In this document: in pieces, positions 1-8,226 of the stretch
Numbering within the stretch: the first letter of the stretch is position 1
Layout of the letters: each line of letters opens with the position of its first letter
Source: Zobellia uliginosa
GTDB lineage: Bacteria > Bacteroidota > Bacteroidia > Flavobacteriales > Flavobacteriaceae
Assembly (NCBI RefSeq): GCF_018860745.1
Contig: NZ_JAHKPY010000002.1
Span: 626,618-690,617, forward strand
Length of the DNA stretch: 64,000 nucleotides
Direction: 5' to 3'
Position numbers and translations under genes: made by a program
Notes under the pieces: model-generated
What the model was told of the DNA's origin: nothing
Seen by the model: only the letters and a program-made list of their open reading frames with translations
The model's database searches: none

Positions 1-24
1 CGGCATTTTTTTTATTTATATCTT

Positions 25-765
25 TTAGTAAAATGTCTGTATAGTATTGTTAATCAGAGGTAAAAGTTGCTCTATGGTTTTTTTAGAAAGGGTCATTTTT
101 TTTAGTGCATTAAGCTGAGTCATATTATGCACGTCAGAAGCTACAAAGTCTATTAAACCACTCTCTAGAAGCTCCACGGCCATTTTTGGCACTTCTTTTC
201 CGTAGTATTCACTTAGGGACAACAAATTCATTTGAAACTGTATGCCATTTTCTTTGTATTGATAATATCTTTTTTTTCTGTGATGTAAAAAACCATATCG
301 TTCTGGATGTGCTAAAATGGGAAAAAATCGTTTAGAAGCTGTTTTGATAATAGCATCTTCAAAATTTATGGGCGGCTGTAAATAAGACATTTCCACTAAT
401 AAATAGTCTTTTTTCAAAGGCATAACACTTTCGTTATCCAATAAATATTCAAAATTATCATCAATCATATGCTCTGCAGAAGCTTCTACGGAAACATCTT
501 TTAATCCATTTTTAATAAGTGCATTTTTTAATTCATTTAATGCAGTTTCTATAGTCTCTTTTGTATTTGGGTAGTAATTGGACATAATATGCGGGGTAGC
601 AATAAAATGTTTAACTCCAAATTCAGAGAAAGCCTGAATCAGAGCAACAGATTCGTCTACTGTTTTAGCGCCATCATCAATGCCTGGTAATATATGGTTA
701 TGGACATCAATAAACCCATCAAGGTAATCGACCAGAAATTTTTTCTTATTGAAAAAGTGAAACAT
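25..765 (-). CDS. PHP-type tyrosine-protein phosphatase (CpsB/YwqE family)
   Basis: This 246-residue protein looks like a manganese-dependent tyrosine phosphatase of the PHP superfamily, the type that dephosphorylates bacterial tyrosine kinases controlling capsule or exopolysaccharide export. The N-terminal DVHNHILPGIDDGAKT (about residues 20-35) is the first metal-binding signature; later HPERYGF and a C-terminal SDVHN supply the remaining metal ligands. There is no signal peptide, so it should act in the cytoplasm. Length fits the family (about 240-260 aa). In Bacteroidota this gene usually lies inside an EPS/capsule locus next to a Wzc-like kinase, so such a locus probably continues left of the window. 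The partner kinase is inferred, not seen. Confidence 0.88.
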   Translation of the reverse strand: MFHFFNKKKFLVDYLDGFIDVHNHILPGIDDGAKTVDESVALIQAFSEFGVKHFIATPHIMSNYYPNTKETIETALNELKNALIKNGLKDVSVEASAEHMIDDNFEYLLDNESVMPLKKDYLLVEMSYLQPPINFEDAIIKTASKRFFPILAHPERYGFLHHRKKRYYQYKENGIQFQMNLLSLSEYYGKEVPKMAVELLESGLIDFVASDVHNMTQLNALKKMTLSKKTIEQLLPLINNTIQTFY

Positions 766-903
766 TTAGGTAGGTTTCGTTTATAACTAAAGAAGTATAA
801 CGGACAATGCCGGTATTTATGATACTTTGTTTTGTACGCTACAAAGATAAGTTACAACTTAAACAAACAAAACCAATTGGAGATTTTTGCTTTAAACCGA
901 AAA

Positions 904-943
904 TAAAAAAGCGACAATATGATGAATTTTTCATATCGTCGCT
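904..943 (-). terminator. Rho-independent terminator of the TonB receptor gene
   Basis: Thirteen-base arms at 910-922 and 931-943 pair with one G-U on the transcript, leaving an 8-base loop. On the minus strand the stem is followed by a U-run (A-run at 904-910). It lies about 20 bases past the stop of the TonB receptor gene. Confidence 0.8.
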
Positions 944-964
944 ATAGTCAAGTGATGTTAACTC

Positions 965-3196
965 TTAAAAATTAACAGATACTTTTCCTCTTAAATAAAA
1001 CGGGATACCAGGTGTAAAGTGAATCTCTTCAGTAGGTTGCGCTTCATTGAACAATCTACTTTCAGTAGCAAATTGGGTTTCATTCCACTCCGTATCAAAT
1101 AGGTTTTCAACTATTATACCTAAAGTCCAGTTCTTTATAGAATAGTTTAGGTTTAAATCGGTTACAAAGTAACCTTCAGCTACAATTGAGTTGTCTTCAT
1201 TTGCAGGTCTGTCTTTTACATATTTGTAATTAATTCCACCAGAGAAATTCTTGACACCTATAAAAGATAGTCCGGCAGAAGATGTTAAATCTGGTGCGAG
1301 TGGAATTAAATCTGCTCCATCGGGCTCTTCAGTGCTTCTAGCGTAGGTGTAGTTAATATCTCCGTTGGCATATAACCAATCGTTAATTTGGTAACGCATA
1401 CCAAAATCTACTCCAAGTCTTTTGGTTTTACCACTGGGCTCTACAATACCCGCATCGCCAACATAAACGAACTCTTGATCCAAGAACAAGGTCCAGAATG
1501 CAGCATTGACAACCAATTTATCTGTTGGTCTAATTATGGTTCCTAAATCCGCTCCATAAGCTAATGGTAAGATTTCCTCACCATTATTGGCTGTTACAAC
1601 TCTAGTATCGTTTGAATGATAACCAATACCGGATTTTGCAAAAAGCTGTATGTCCGGTGTTGCAGCATAAATAACATTAAGCTTTGGGCCTAAAAATAAT
1701 TTATTTTCACTTTTACTATCATAAGTCTCGGTTAGATTGTCAACATAATCAAACTTAAAATAATCCAATCGCAACCCTGCATTTAATGTCCACTTGTTTT
1801 TCTTGTACGTAACGTCAAAAAAGCCGTATGCATTTAATTCATCTACATCTCCGTAGGCGAGGCGTTCTAATAATTCTTGTCTATTTTTTGTACGGGATAA
1901 CTGAACATCGTTAACATCATCATATCTAAATCCAATTCCAGATTCATATTTAAACTGAGAATCATGGTCGCCAATGTGGACTGAATGCTCATAACTAGTT
2001 TCTGCCCCAATAATAGTTCGGTCTTCGTATTGCCTAATCTGGTCTCCATTTATAGGATCTTCCAAGAAAAATGTAAAATTCGAAAAGAGCTCAAAATCAT
2101 ATTTGGTCAAGTAAGCTTTTGATTTCACTTTAGAATGCTCATTCAACTGTTTTGTGTGATTAAGAAGAATGTTGCTTCTACTTGTGTTTCCTCCTTCTGT
2201 ATCATCAATGGCTCCGAACCGGCTTATTAAACCTGCATCAATAGCACGCTGTGGCACTTGCCCTGATGCGTCCCACTTACTTTGAAAGTGAGAGAGTGTA
2301 ATACTTAAATCTTGGTCTTCGCGATTATTAAAAGTATATCTCCCCATAATGTTGATTCGATTAAAATTCTGAGAGGATTCAAATGGACCATCGGTTAAAA
2401 CCAATTCTGAGGCTAAATAGGCATTGCTAAAGTCACTTTCTGCAACTTTAAACATACCTAACGTACGAATGGTGTTGAATTGACCAACTTCCGCTGAAAT
2501 CAAATTTTTATCGAGCTTTCGCTTCGTTTTAAGATCAATATAACCTGCGGTATTAAAATTACCTTTGTTCGCGTAATACGGACCTTTGCCAAAATCAATA
2601 TTATCAATGGTTTCAGGAATAATAAAGTGCATGTCCGAGTATCCTTGCCCATGGGCGTGAGAAACCATGTTTACAGGAAGTCCGTCTACATTGATTGCTA
2701 AATCCGTTCCGTGGTCAATATCAAACCCTCTTAAAAAAATCTGTTCCGCTTTTCCTCCTCCTGCATGCTGGCCAATAATAAGACCGGGAACCTTTCGTAA
2801 AATTTCTTGTGAAGATTTCACAGGATTTGCCTTAACATCTACGTTAACAAAGTTGCTTAAAGCATTTACTTTGGAGACTAGTACTACCTGGTCTAGAGAT
2901 ACGGCAGACTCATTAAGGACAACATTTATCTTGCCGTCCAAAAGGTTTTCAGAAATTGTAATCTGATGGTTTTTATACCCCAAACTATAAAAATAGATGA
3001 TATCCCCAATTGAAATATCATCAAGTTCAAAATAACCGGATACGTTGGTGTATGTATATCCGCCAGTTGTTTTATTGTAGACGCCAACGCCTTCTAAAGC
3101 AATTTGGTCTTCGTTGGTAACTGTACCGCTTAAATCATGAGCTTGTACGCCCATGCAAAAAGCTAACAGTACTATATAAGTAATGTAGTTTTTCAT
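965..3196 (-). CDS. TonB-dependent outer-membrane receptor (metal/metallophore type)
   Basis: A 743-residue outer-membrane receptor. I place the start at 3196 because that ATG gives a clean signal peptide (MKNYITYIVLLAFCMGVQA); the frame is open upstream for 18 more codons. Order of parts: signal peptide, carboxypeptidase-regulatory-like beta-sandwich (about 22-110), plug (about 115-240, with ILRKVPGL and FLRGFDIDHGTDLAINVDG), then a long beta-barrel ending in VSVNF with a terminal Phe. The plug is rich in His and Asp around VNMVSHAHGQGYSDMHF, a pattern I associate with receptors encoded beside HupE/UreJ-type permeases. It lies next to a His-rich protein and the peptide-synthetase genes, so uptake of a metal or metal-peptide complex is the likely job; the ligand is inferred. 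A terminator follows at 904-943. Confidence 0.87.
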   Translation of the reverse strand: MKNYITYIVLLAFCMGVQAHDLSGTVTNEDQIALEGVGVYNKTTGGYTYTNVSGYFELDDISIGDIIYFYSLGYKNHQITISENLLDGKINVVLNESAVSLDQVVLVSKVNALSNFVNVDVKANPVKSSQEILRKVPGLIIGQHAGGGKAEQIFLRGFDIDHGTDLAINVDGLPVNMVSHAHGQGYSDMHFIIPETIDNIDFGKGPYYANKGNFNTAGYIDLKTKRKLDKNLISAEVGQFNTIRTLGMFKVAESDFSNAYLASELVLTDGPFESSQNFNRINIMGRYTFNNREDQDLSITLSHFQSKWDASGQVPQRAIDAGLISRFGAIDDTEGGNTSRSNILLNHTKQLNEHSKVKSKAYLTKYDFELFSNFTFFLEDPINGDQIRQYEDRTIIGAETSYEHSVHIGDHDSQFKYESGIGFRYDDVNDVQLSRTKNRQELLERLAYGDVDELNAYGFFDVTYKKNKWTLNAGLRLDYFKFDYVDNLTETYDSKSENKLFLGPKLNVIYAATPDIQLFAKSGIGYHSNDTRVVTANNGEEILPLAYGADLGTIIRPTDKLVVNAAFWTLFLDQEFVYVGDAGIVEPSGKTKRLGVDFGMRYQINDWLYANGDINYTYARSTEEPDGADLIPLAPDLTSSAGLSFIGVKNFSGGINYKYVKDRPANEDNSIVAEGYFVTDLNLNYSIKNWTLGIIVENLFDTEWNETQFATESRLFNEAQPTEEIHFTPGIPFYLRGKVSVNF

Positions 3197-3296
3197 CTTA
3201 GAAATATTAATAGTAATTTGAGCATACGAATGCATTTGCCACAAAAGCATAACTGTAAACGTTTGGTGCTAAGTCACTAATTGAAAATGTAGGTAT

Positions 3297-3788
3297 TTAA
3301 CCTTTTACGGAAATGGGGGAGTTGTCTTTCCGGGGAGGTTCTTCTAAGATGGAAATATAGCCTAGAATTAGGCTGTTTTTAACCGATTTAAAGTTTTGAG
3401 AAAGTACATCATAAACTACGAAGGAAACGTTAGCATAGGTAGTAGTAAGATGCTTATCAAATTTAAAGTCCGTTAATACTTTATCTTGCGATGAATTATC
3501 GGTATCGGAGTTGTTAAAAATAGCATCTATTATTTTAATGAACTTGTGTTCATGGGCGGTATTTAAACTTAGATGTTCATGGGCAGTATGTACTTTATTC
3601 TTTTCGAAAATGGAGCTATGCCCTACAACTGTATCCGGCATCTCTAAAACGTGAGAAACCTCATGAAACAAGGTATTTAACTGTTGATGCAAGGGGTTAA
3701 AAATGTAACATACGGCAATTATTAAAGCCAGATACTTAATAAGCCCTGGTTTAATAGAATTACGATTATGTTGTTTCTTTTGTTGCAT
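3297..3788 (-). CDS. Small His-rich membrane-anchored protein, unknown family
   Basis: A 163-residue protein I do not recognise as a named family. A basic N-terminus is followed by one hydrophobic segment (about residues 18-33, LIKYLALIIAVCYIFNPL), which fits a signal anchor. The next region is rich in His: HEVSHVLEM, VGHSS, and two copies of a TAHEH motif about 13 residues apart. The C-terminus has EEPPRKD, recalling small proteins with a PP motif that precede TonB receptors in Bacteroidota. It lies between the peptide-synthetase operon and the receptor gene on the same strand (35-base gap upstream, about 100 bases downstream), so a periplasmic metal-binding or handover role is plausible. 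HEVSH resembles an HExxH protease motif, but nothing else supports a protease. Confidence 0.6.
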   Translation of the reverse strand: MQQKKQHNRNSIKPGLIKYLALIIAVCYIFNPLHQQLNTLFHEVSHVLEMPDTVVGHSSIFEKNKVHTAHEHLSLNTAHEHKFIKIIDAIFNNSDTDNSSQDKVLTDFKFDKHLTTTYANVSFVVYDVLSQNFKSVKNSLILGYISILEEPPRKDNSPISVKG

Positions 3789-3823
3789 ACGGTTCTACTT
3801 ACGAAAACAATCCATTGAAGGTT

Positions 3824-6800
3824 TTATTTTTCTAAAAGAGATGTTAATGTTTTTTCAATATAATTGGAATATTTTGCAATAGTAGGCATTTCAAATATCT
3901 TATTTAAGGGAAAACTATATTCTATTTCTTCGTTAATACGGGCGGTAACTCGTATTGCTGCAAGTGAATGTCCTCCAAGCGAAATAAAATCGTCGTGAAC
4001 CCCAATTTTATTCAACTTTAGAACCTCTGCCCATATTTTTTCTACGAGTCCTTCAATTTCGTTTCTAGGTGCTGTATACGAAGTACTCATAGCTAATTGA
4101 GCCGATGAAATGGCCTTCAAACCTTTCTTGTCTACTTTTCCGTTTTTTGTGAGTGGTATTTCATCTACATGTTTAAATACCGATGGAATCATGTAAGAGG
4201 GGATTTTCTTTGCTAAGAAATTTTGAATATCGTTTATGGCTATATCTTTATTGCCTGCAAAGTAAGCAACTAATTTTGAGTTACTGTCCCACTCCGGATG
4301 AAGTGGTGTGTACCCAATTTCATCCATAATGCGCAATACTTCTTTCTCGTCAATTACCTCGTTGATTTCCTCAAGGCTCTCATCTCTTGTTTTGTGGCCC
4401 AACCGCACATCCCAACTATAGGGGAAAGAGTAGTTACTATAGCCCATATCTTTTTTATGTACATAAATACCTACTTGGTTTATAAGACAGTTGGTAGATC
4501 TTCCTGTGTCCGTAGGTCTTCTCCAGTCTGCCTTGTCTTTAAGGTATACTAACATTTCCTCTAGGCTAACATCACTAAACCTATAAAAATCCACAAACTC
4601 AACTTTTTCAAAAACACTTTCATCTTCAAAAATAGAAACGTCTAGAAGTCTTTTTACAGCATCAGATTCTTTATGATATAATTTTCTTGCTTCTAGGATA
4701 GTGTCGTCTATTTTGGTGGTATCTAGGTCATCATCCCAGAAGAGCTCTTCGGTAAGTCGAGTTTCAAAAAATTGTCCTCTGCTTAGACCGGTAACGATAA
4801 ACGGAATTTTCTTTTCAAGAGCTATTTTAGTACTTAGCGTATAAATAGTTTTAAAACAGCCATTACAAACATTATGGTGTTGCTTTAAGCTATCTACGAA
4901 TATTTCGTTCATATGAGGGGTTTTCCCATAAACATGGTCTACACCAAGCTTTTTTACAATACGGTCTACATTACCTTTTGCTTGTTCTGATATATAACCG
5001 TTATCCATAGTAAAAGCCAAAACTTTTAAGCCCATATTTACTAGTCTTGCTAAAACATAAGTACTATCTTTTCCGCCACTTAATAATGAAATACAGTCGT
5101 AAGAAGCATTTTGGTTCCTTTTGGATGATAAAAGGGCTACCAATTGTTCATCGTTCTTGAAATAGCGTTCTGCTTTTTCTTTATAAGTTTCAAACGCTGT
5201 GCACAGATGGCATACACCATTCTCATCAAAATCTGCTTTTGGATAGTTGGAAGGTAAACCACATTTGGTACAGTTAACAATTTCGTTTTCTGGAACCGTT
5301 TTATTAGAATCAATTAAAACTACGGCACAGTTTTCGATATCTGGATATTCGGTGAGGTTGTTTTCTATCTCAGCTAATTCAATTCGGTGACCTCTTAATT
5401 TTACCTGCTCATCCTTTCTGCCTATATACTCAAAATCTCCGGCCTTGTTAATTCTAGCCAAATCTCCCGTACGATATAATCTTATGTCATCCGCAAATGA
5501 GTTTTCAATAAACTTCTCCTTAGTAAGCTTAGGGTCATTTATATAGCCATCTGAAAGTCCTATACCACTCAAATAGAGCTCTCCAATAACCCCTTTCGGA
5601 ACTTTGTTGTTGTAATCATCTAAGATATAAGCGGACATATTTTTAATTGGTAATCCTATAGGTACGGTAGATTTTATATGAATAGCTTCATTGTACTCCG
5701 TAACAATACAACCAACTGTGGCCTCGGTAGGGCCATATTCATTGAATATTCTTAGCCCGGAAGAAAATGCTTCTTTTACTGTTTTGCTAAGATTAACTTT
5801 CAACTCTTCCCCTCCTACAATTATAGTCCGGATGTAAGATGTCTTAAGATTTTTGCCTTTAAAAAGCGTTAAGTGAGATGGTGTCAACTTAATGCAATTC
5901 ACCATATTATCATCAATAACTTGCAGTAAGCTTACATCTGGGCCATTTGTAGTTTCCCTATAGATATTCATTCTACCCCCGCTTATTAATGGTAATAGGG
6001 TAGTGGTAATTGTTAAATCAAAACCAATTGATGTGAATAAAGGGAAAATCGACTTCTCGTTAGTGCCATAATATTCCTTAGCCCAAAAAATGTAATTAGA
6101 TAACGATTTATGTGAAATACGGACGCCTTTAGGTTTTCCCGTACTTCCTGAGGTGTAAAGTATGTAAGCCAAGCTATCTGGTTGTTGTTGTATCCCTAAA
6201 TCTATAGTTGGCTGTTCCTCGATTACACTTTTTTCCTTTTGAATATCCAAAACTCCGATATCTGGAAGGTTTACTTTTGAAATAAGATCTTTTTGACTTA
6301 ATAAAAGAACACTTCCTGAATTGGATATCACGTACTTTATGCGCTCGGCCGGTTGGTCTGATGCAATAGGAACAAAAGCCGCACCTGTTTTTAATACTGC
6401 CAATACACTTACGATATAATCAGAGCTTCTGTAAAAGTGGAGTGTTACTTTACTATTCTCATTGATACCTTTAGCTTTAAGATAATGAGCAAGCTGATTG
6501 GACTTTTTGTTTAGTAAGTTATATGTAAGTAATTCATTTCCATAATGTAAAGCAACCGAGTTGGGCTTTCTATCTTTGCAATCATGAAAACCTTTTAAAA
6601 CTGACTGAAACGAAGGGACAGTTTTTTTTGTTCCTTGCTGCTTTTCCGCTGGCAATGTATTAGAAATTAAACTGGGCTTTTGAATTGGTTGTTCGTAATT
6701 CTGTAAGAAGGCATCCAAAAGATTTTGGAAATGAACTGGCATTTCTTCAGCTAATGTTTGGGAAAAAGTATGGGAATTGGTGTCAAAAGCTATTTTGAAT

Positions 6801-7969
6801 TCTCCGCTTTTGTTCATGTCATAAACATGTGTGCGTAAATCATGGTTACTATCCATATGATCAGAATGTAACCATGCTGTATGAGTCGGAAATTCGTTGA
6901 AATCTGGAAATTCCGCATGGATATAATTTAAAATAGTATTGAAACTACTGTTCGATTGAGTGGTAGAACTACCCGGACCGGAGTTACGCAAATAGGTGTT
7001 GGTCTCTATCTTAACTCGATTAAAAAGACTAATGAAAGTATCTTCCTCATCAATTTCAATCACTAATGGTAATACTTCTATAAAAAGTCCTACTGTTTTT
7101 TGAAAAACCCTAGATGGTCTATTATGTGCAGGCGCTCCAACAGCTAATGTTTTTTGACCACTTACTCTGTAGATATATGTAAAATATAAAGTGAGGAATA
7201 TATTGAAGAGAGTTAAATCTTCTGTCCATCCTTTAAATTCATTACGCTTAGCAATTTCTCTTAGTTGTTGGGATCGTTTGACTCCCAGATTTAAAGTTGT
7301 TCTAATTGCCGCCGTCGTATTATTAAGAGCTTCACCATATAATTTAGGTTTTTCCAGAATGTTATTTGTTTTCTCCTTCCAATAGTTTTGTTGGATTATA
7401 TCTTTCTCCTCACTTTTTTGACTTTGCTCAAGTTGTATGTAATCTTGAAATGACGGGAAATTTCCAGGAATTGAAAAAGTACCTGAGATTTCATTCTGAT
7501 AAAAGGAGTTCATCCTATTATAAAGAATAACATTGGATATGGCATCGGTTACTAAATGATGCAACTTTAAAAACCAAACATATGTATTAGGTGCGGTTTT
7601 TAGAAGAACAATATCAAACACTTGTTTGGAAATATTTATAAGCAACAAAGTGCGTTCATGGAGCCAATCTTTTAATTCTTCATCTTTGCTGTTATGAGTA
7701 AAATCAATGAATTCTAAAGAAAAATCTATCGTATCAACAAGGTGTTGACTTGGAATGCCCTGTTCTTCTGAAAAGACAGTTCTAAGGGCATCTGTTGAGT
7801 CAATCACTTTTTGAAATGATTTTTCAAATATGATTTTATCAATAGGTCCATTTATAGCAAAAGTATATACCACGTTATGAAGCGGGACATCCGGGTGCAA
7901 GCGCTGACCGGCCCAAAGGGCAGATTGACTTTTTGTAAGGGGCAGATATGTATTCTTTTGAACTCCCAT
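3824..7969 (-). CDS. NRPS C-A-T with PP-loop amidotransferase-like domain inserted in the A domain
   Basis: A 1381-residue nonribosomal peptide synthetase. Order: condensation domain (about 5-430; active-site HHLVTDA near residue 137, with Ala where Gly is usual), adenylation domain (about 450-870; YTSGSTGKPKG near 604, RGHRIELAEIE near 860), an insert of about 340 residues, the rest of the adenylation domain (YMIPS and NGKVDKK near 1255-1282), and a carrier domain (LGGHSLAA near 1330). The insert resembles N-acetyl sugar amidotransferases/PP-loop ATPases: a CxxC...CxxC zinc-type knuckle (900-924), the P-loop SLLSGGKDST (about 961), CNGC (about 1030) and RSTNC (about 1155). Reading the specificity pocket against GrsA gives D-L-T-K-I-G-E-V-G-K, one change from the asparagine code. 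The start lies 2 bases after the carrier-protein stop. Asn activation and a tailoring role for the insert are inference. Confidence 0.88.
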   Translation of the reverse strand: MGVQKNTYLPLTKSQSALWAGQRLHPDVPLHNVVYTFAINGPIDKIIFEKSFQKVIDSTDALRTVFSEEQGIPSQHLVDTIDFSLEFIDFTHNSKDEELKDWLHERTLLLINISKQVFDIVLLKTAPNTYVWFLKLHHLVTDAISNVILYNRMNSFYQNEISGTFSIPGNFPSFQDYIQLEQSQKSEEKDIIQQNYWKEKTNNILEKPKLYGEALNNTTAAIRTTLNLGVKRSQQLREIAKRNEFKGWTEDLTLFNIFLTLYFTYIYRVSGQKTLAVGAPAHNRPSRVFQKTVGLFIEVLPLVIEIDEEDTFISLFNRVKIETNTYLRNSGPGSSTTQSNSSFNTILNYIHAEFPDFNEFPTHTAWLHSDHMDSNHDLRTHVYDMNKSGEFKIAFDTNSHTFSQTLAEEMPVHFQNLLDAFLQNYEQPIQKPSLISNTLPAEKQQGTKKTVPSFQSVLKGFHDCKDRKPNSVALHYGNELLTYNLLNKKSNQLAHYLKAKGINENSKVTLHFYRSSDYIVSVLAVLKTGAAFVPIASDQPAERIKYVISNSGSVLLLSQKDLISKVNLPDIGVLDIQKEKSVIEEQPTIDLGIQQQPDSLAYILYTSGSTGKPKGVRISHKSLSNYIFWAKEYYGTNEKSIFPLFTSIGFDLTITTTLLPLISGGRMNIYRETTNGPDVSLLQVIDDNMVNCIKLTPSHLTLFKGKNLKTSYIRTIIVGGEELKVNLSKTVKEAFSSGLRIFNEYGPTEATVGCIVTEYNEAIHIKSTVPIGLPIKNMSAYILDDYNNKVPKGVIGELYLSGIGLSDGYINDPKLTKEKFIENSFADDIRLYRTGDLARINKAGDFEYIGRKDEQVKLRGHRIELAEIENNLTEYPDIENCAVVLIDSNKTVPENEIVNCTKCGLPSNYPKADFDENGVCHLCTAFETYKEKAERYFKNDEQLVALLSSKRNQNASYDCISLLSGGKDSTYVLARLVNMGLKVLAFTMDNGYISEQAKGNVDRIVKKLGVDHVYGKTPHMNEIFVDSLKQHHNVCNGCFKTIYTLSTKIALEKKIPFIVTGLSRGQFFETRLTEELFWDDDLDTTKIDDTILEARKLYHKESDAVKRLLDVSIFEDESVFEKVEFVDFYRFSDVSLEEMLVYLKDKADWRRPTDTGRSTNCLINQVGIYVHKKDMGYSNYSFPYSWDVRLGHKTRDESLEEINEVIDEKEVLRIMDEIGYTPLHPEWDSNSKLVAYFAGNKDIAINDIQNFLAKKIPSYMIPSVFKHVDEIPLTKNGKVDKKGLKAISSAQLAMSTSYTAPRNEIEGLVEKIWAEVLKLNKIGVHDDFISLGGHSLAAIRVTARINEEIEYSFPLNKIFEMPTIAKYSNYIEKTLTSLLEK

Positions 7970-7971
7970 TT

Positions 7972-8226
7972 TTATACTTGCTTCTCTTCTGAATTTTGCT
8001 TGCTCGCTATAAATTTTAAAATATGGTCAACGGTCATAAAATTGTTTATTATCATTTCTTCTGGAGCTACTTTTATTTGAGCTTCGGTTTCAATAAATAG
8101 AACTAATTGAATCATTCCAATAGAATCTACAAGCCCACTTTCCAAAAGATTTTCATATATATCTAATTCATCAATAGACTCTGTGGCCAAATTGGCTTTT
8201 ATGTAGTTTAGAATCTTTTTTTTCAT
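7972..8226 (-). CDS. Stand-alone acyl/peptidyl carrier protein
   Basis: An 84-residue discrete carrier protein. ESGLVDSIGMIQL holds the DSIG/M phosphopantetheine attachment Ser, and the hydrophobic spacing of the four-helix fold is clear. Its start overlaps the stop of the upstream adenylation gene by 4 bases (ATGA), and its stop is 2 bases before the next synthetase, so the three genes should be translationally coupled. The probable role is to carry the residue activated by the stand-alone adenylation enzyme and present it to the condensation domain of the next protein. Pantetheine would be added by the transferase at 15475-16185. Confidence 0.88.
   Translation of the reverse strand: MKKKILNYIKANLATESIDELDIYENLLESGLVDSIGMIQLVLFIETEAQIKVAPEEMIINNFMTVDHILKFIASKQNSEEKQV

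Noticed and set aside
2667-2966. A 99-codon plus-strand frame opposite the TonB receptor gene
   Set aside because: It lies wholly inside the receptor gene, has no protein-like motif, and its composition mirrors the antisense of the receptor.
3297-3788. HEVSH in the His-rich protein as an HExxH metalloprotease
   Set aside because: The motif lies just after the membrane segment in a protein too small for a known protease fold, and no third ligand motif is visible.
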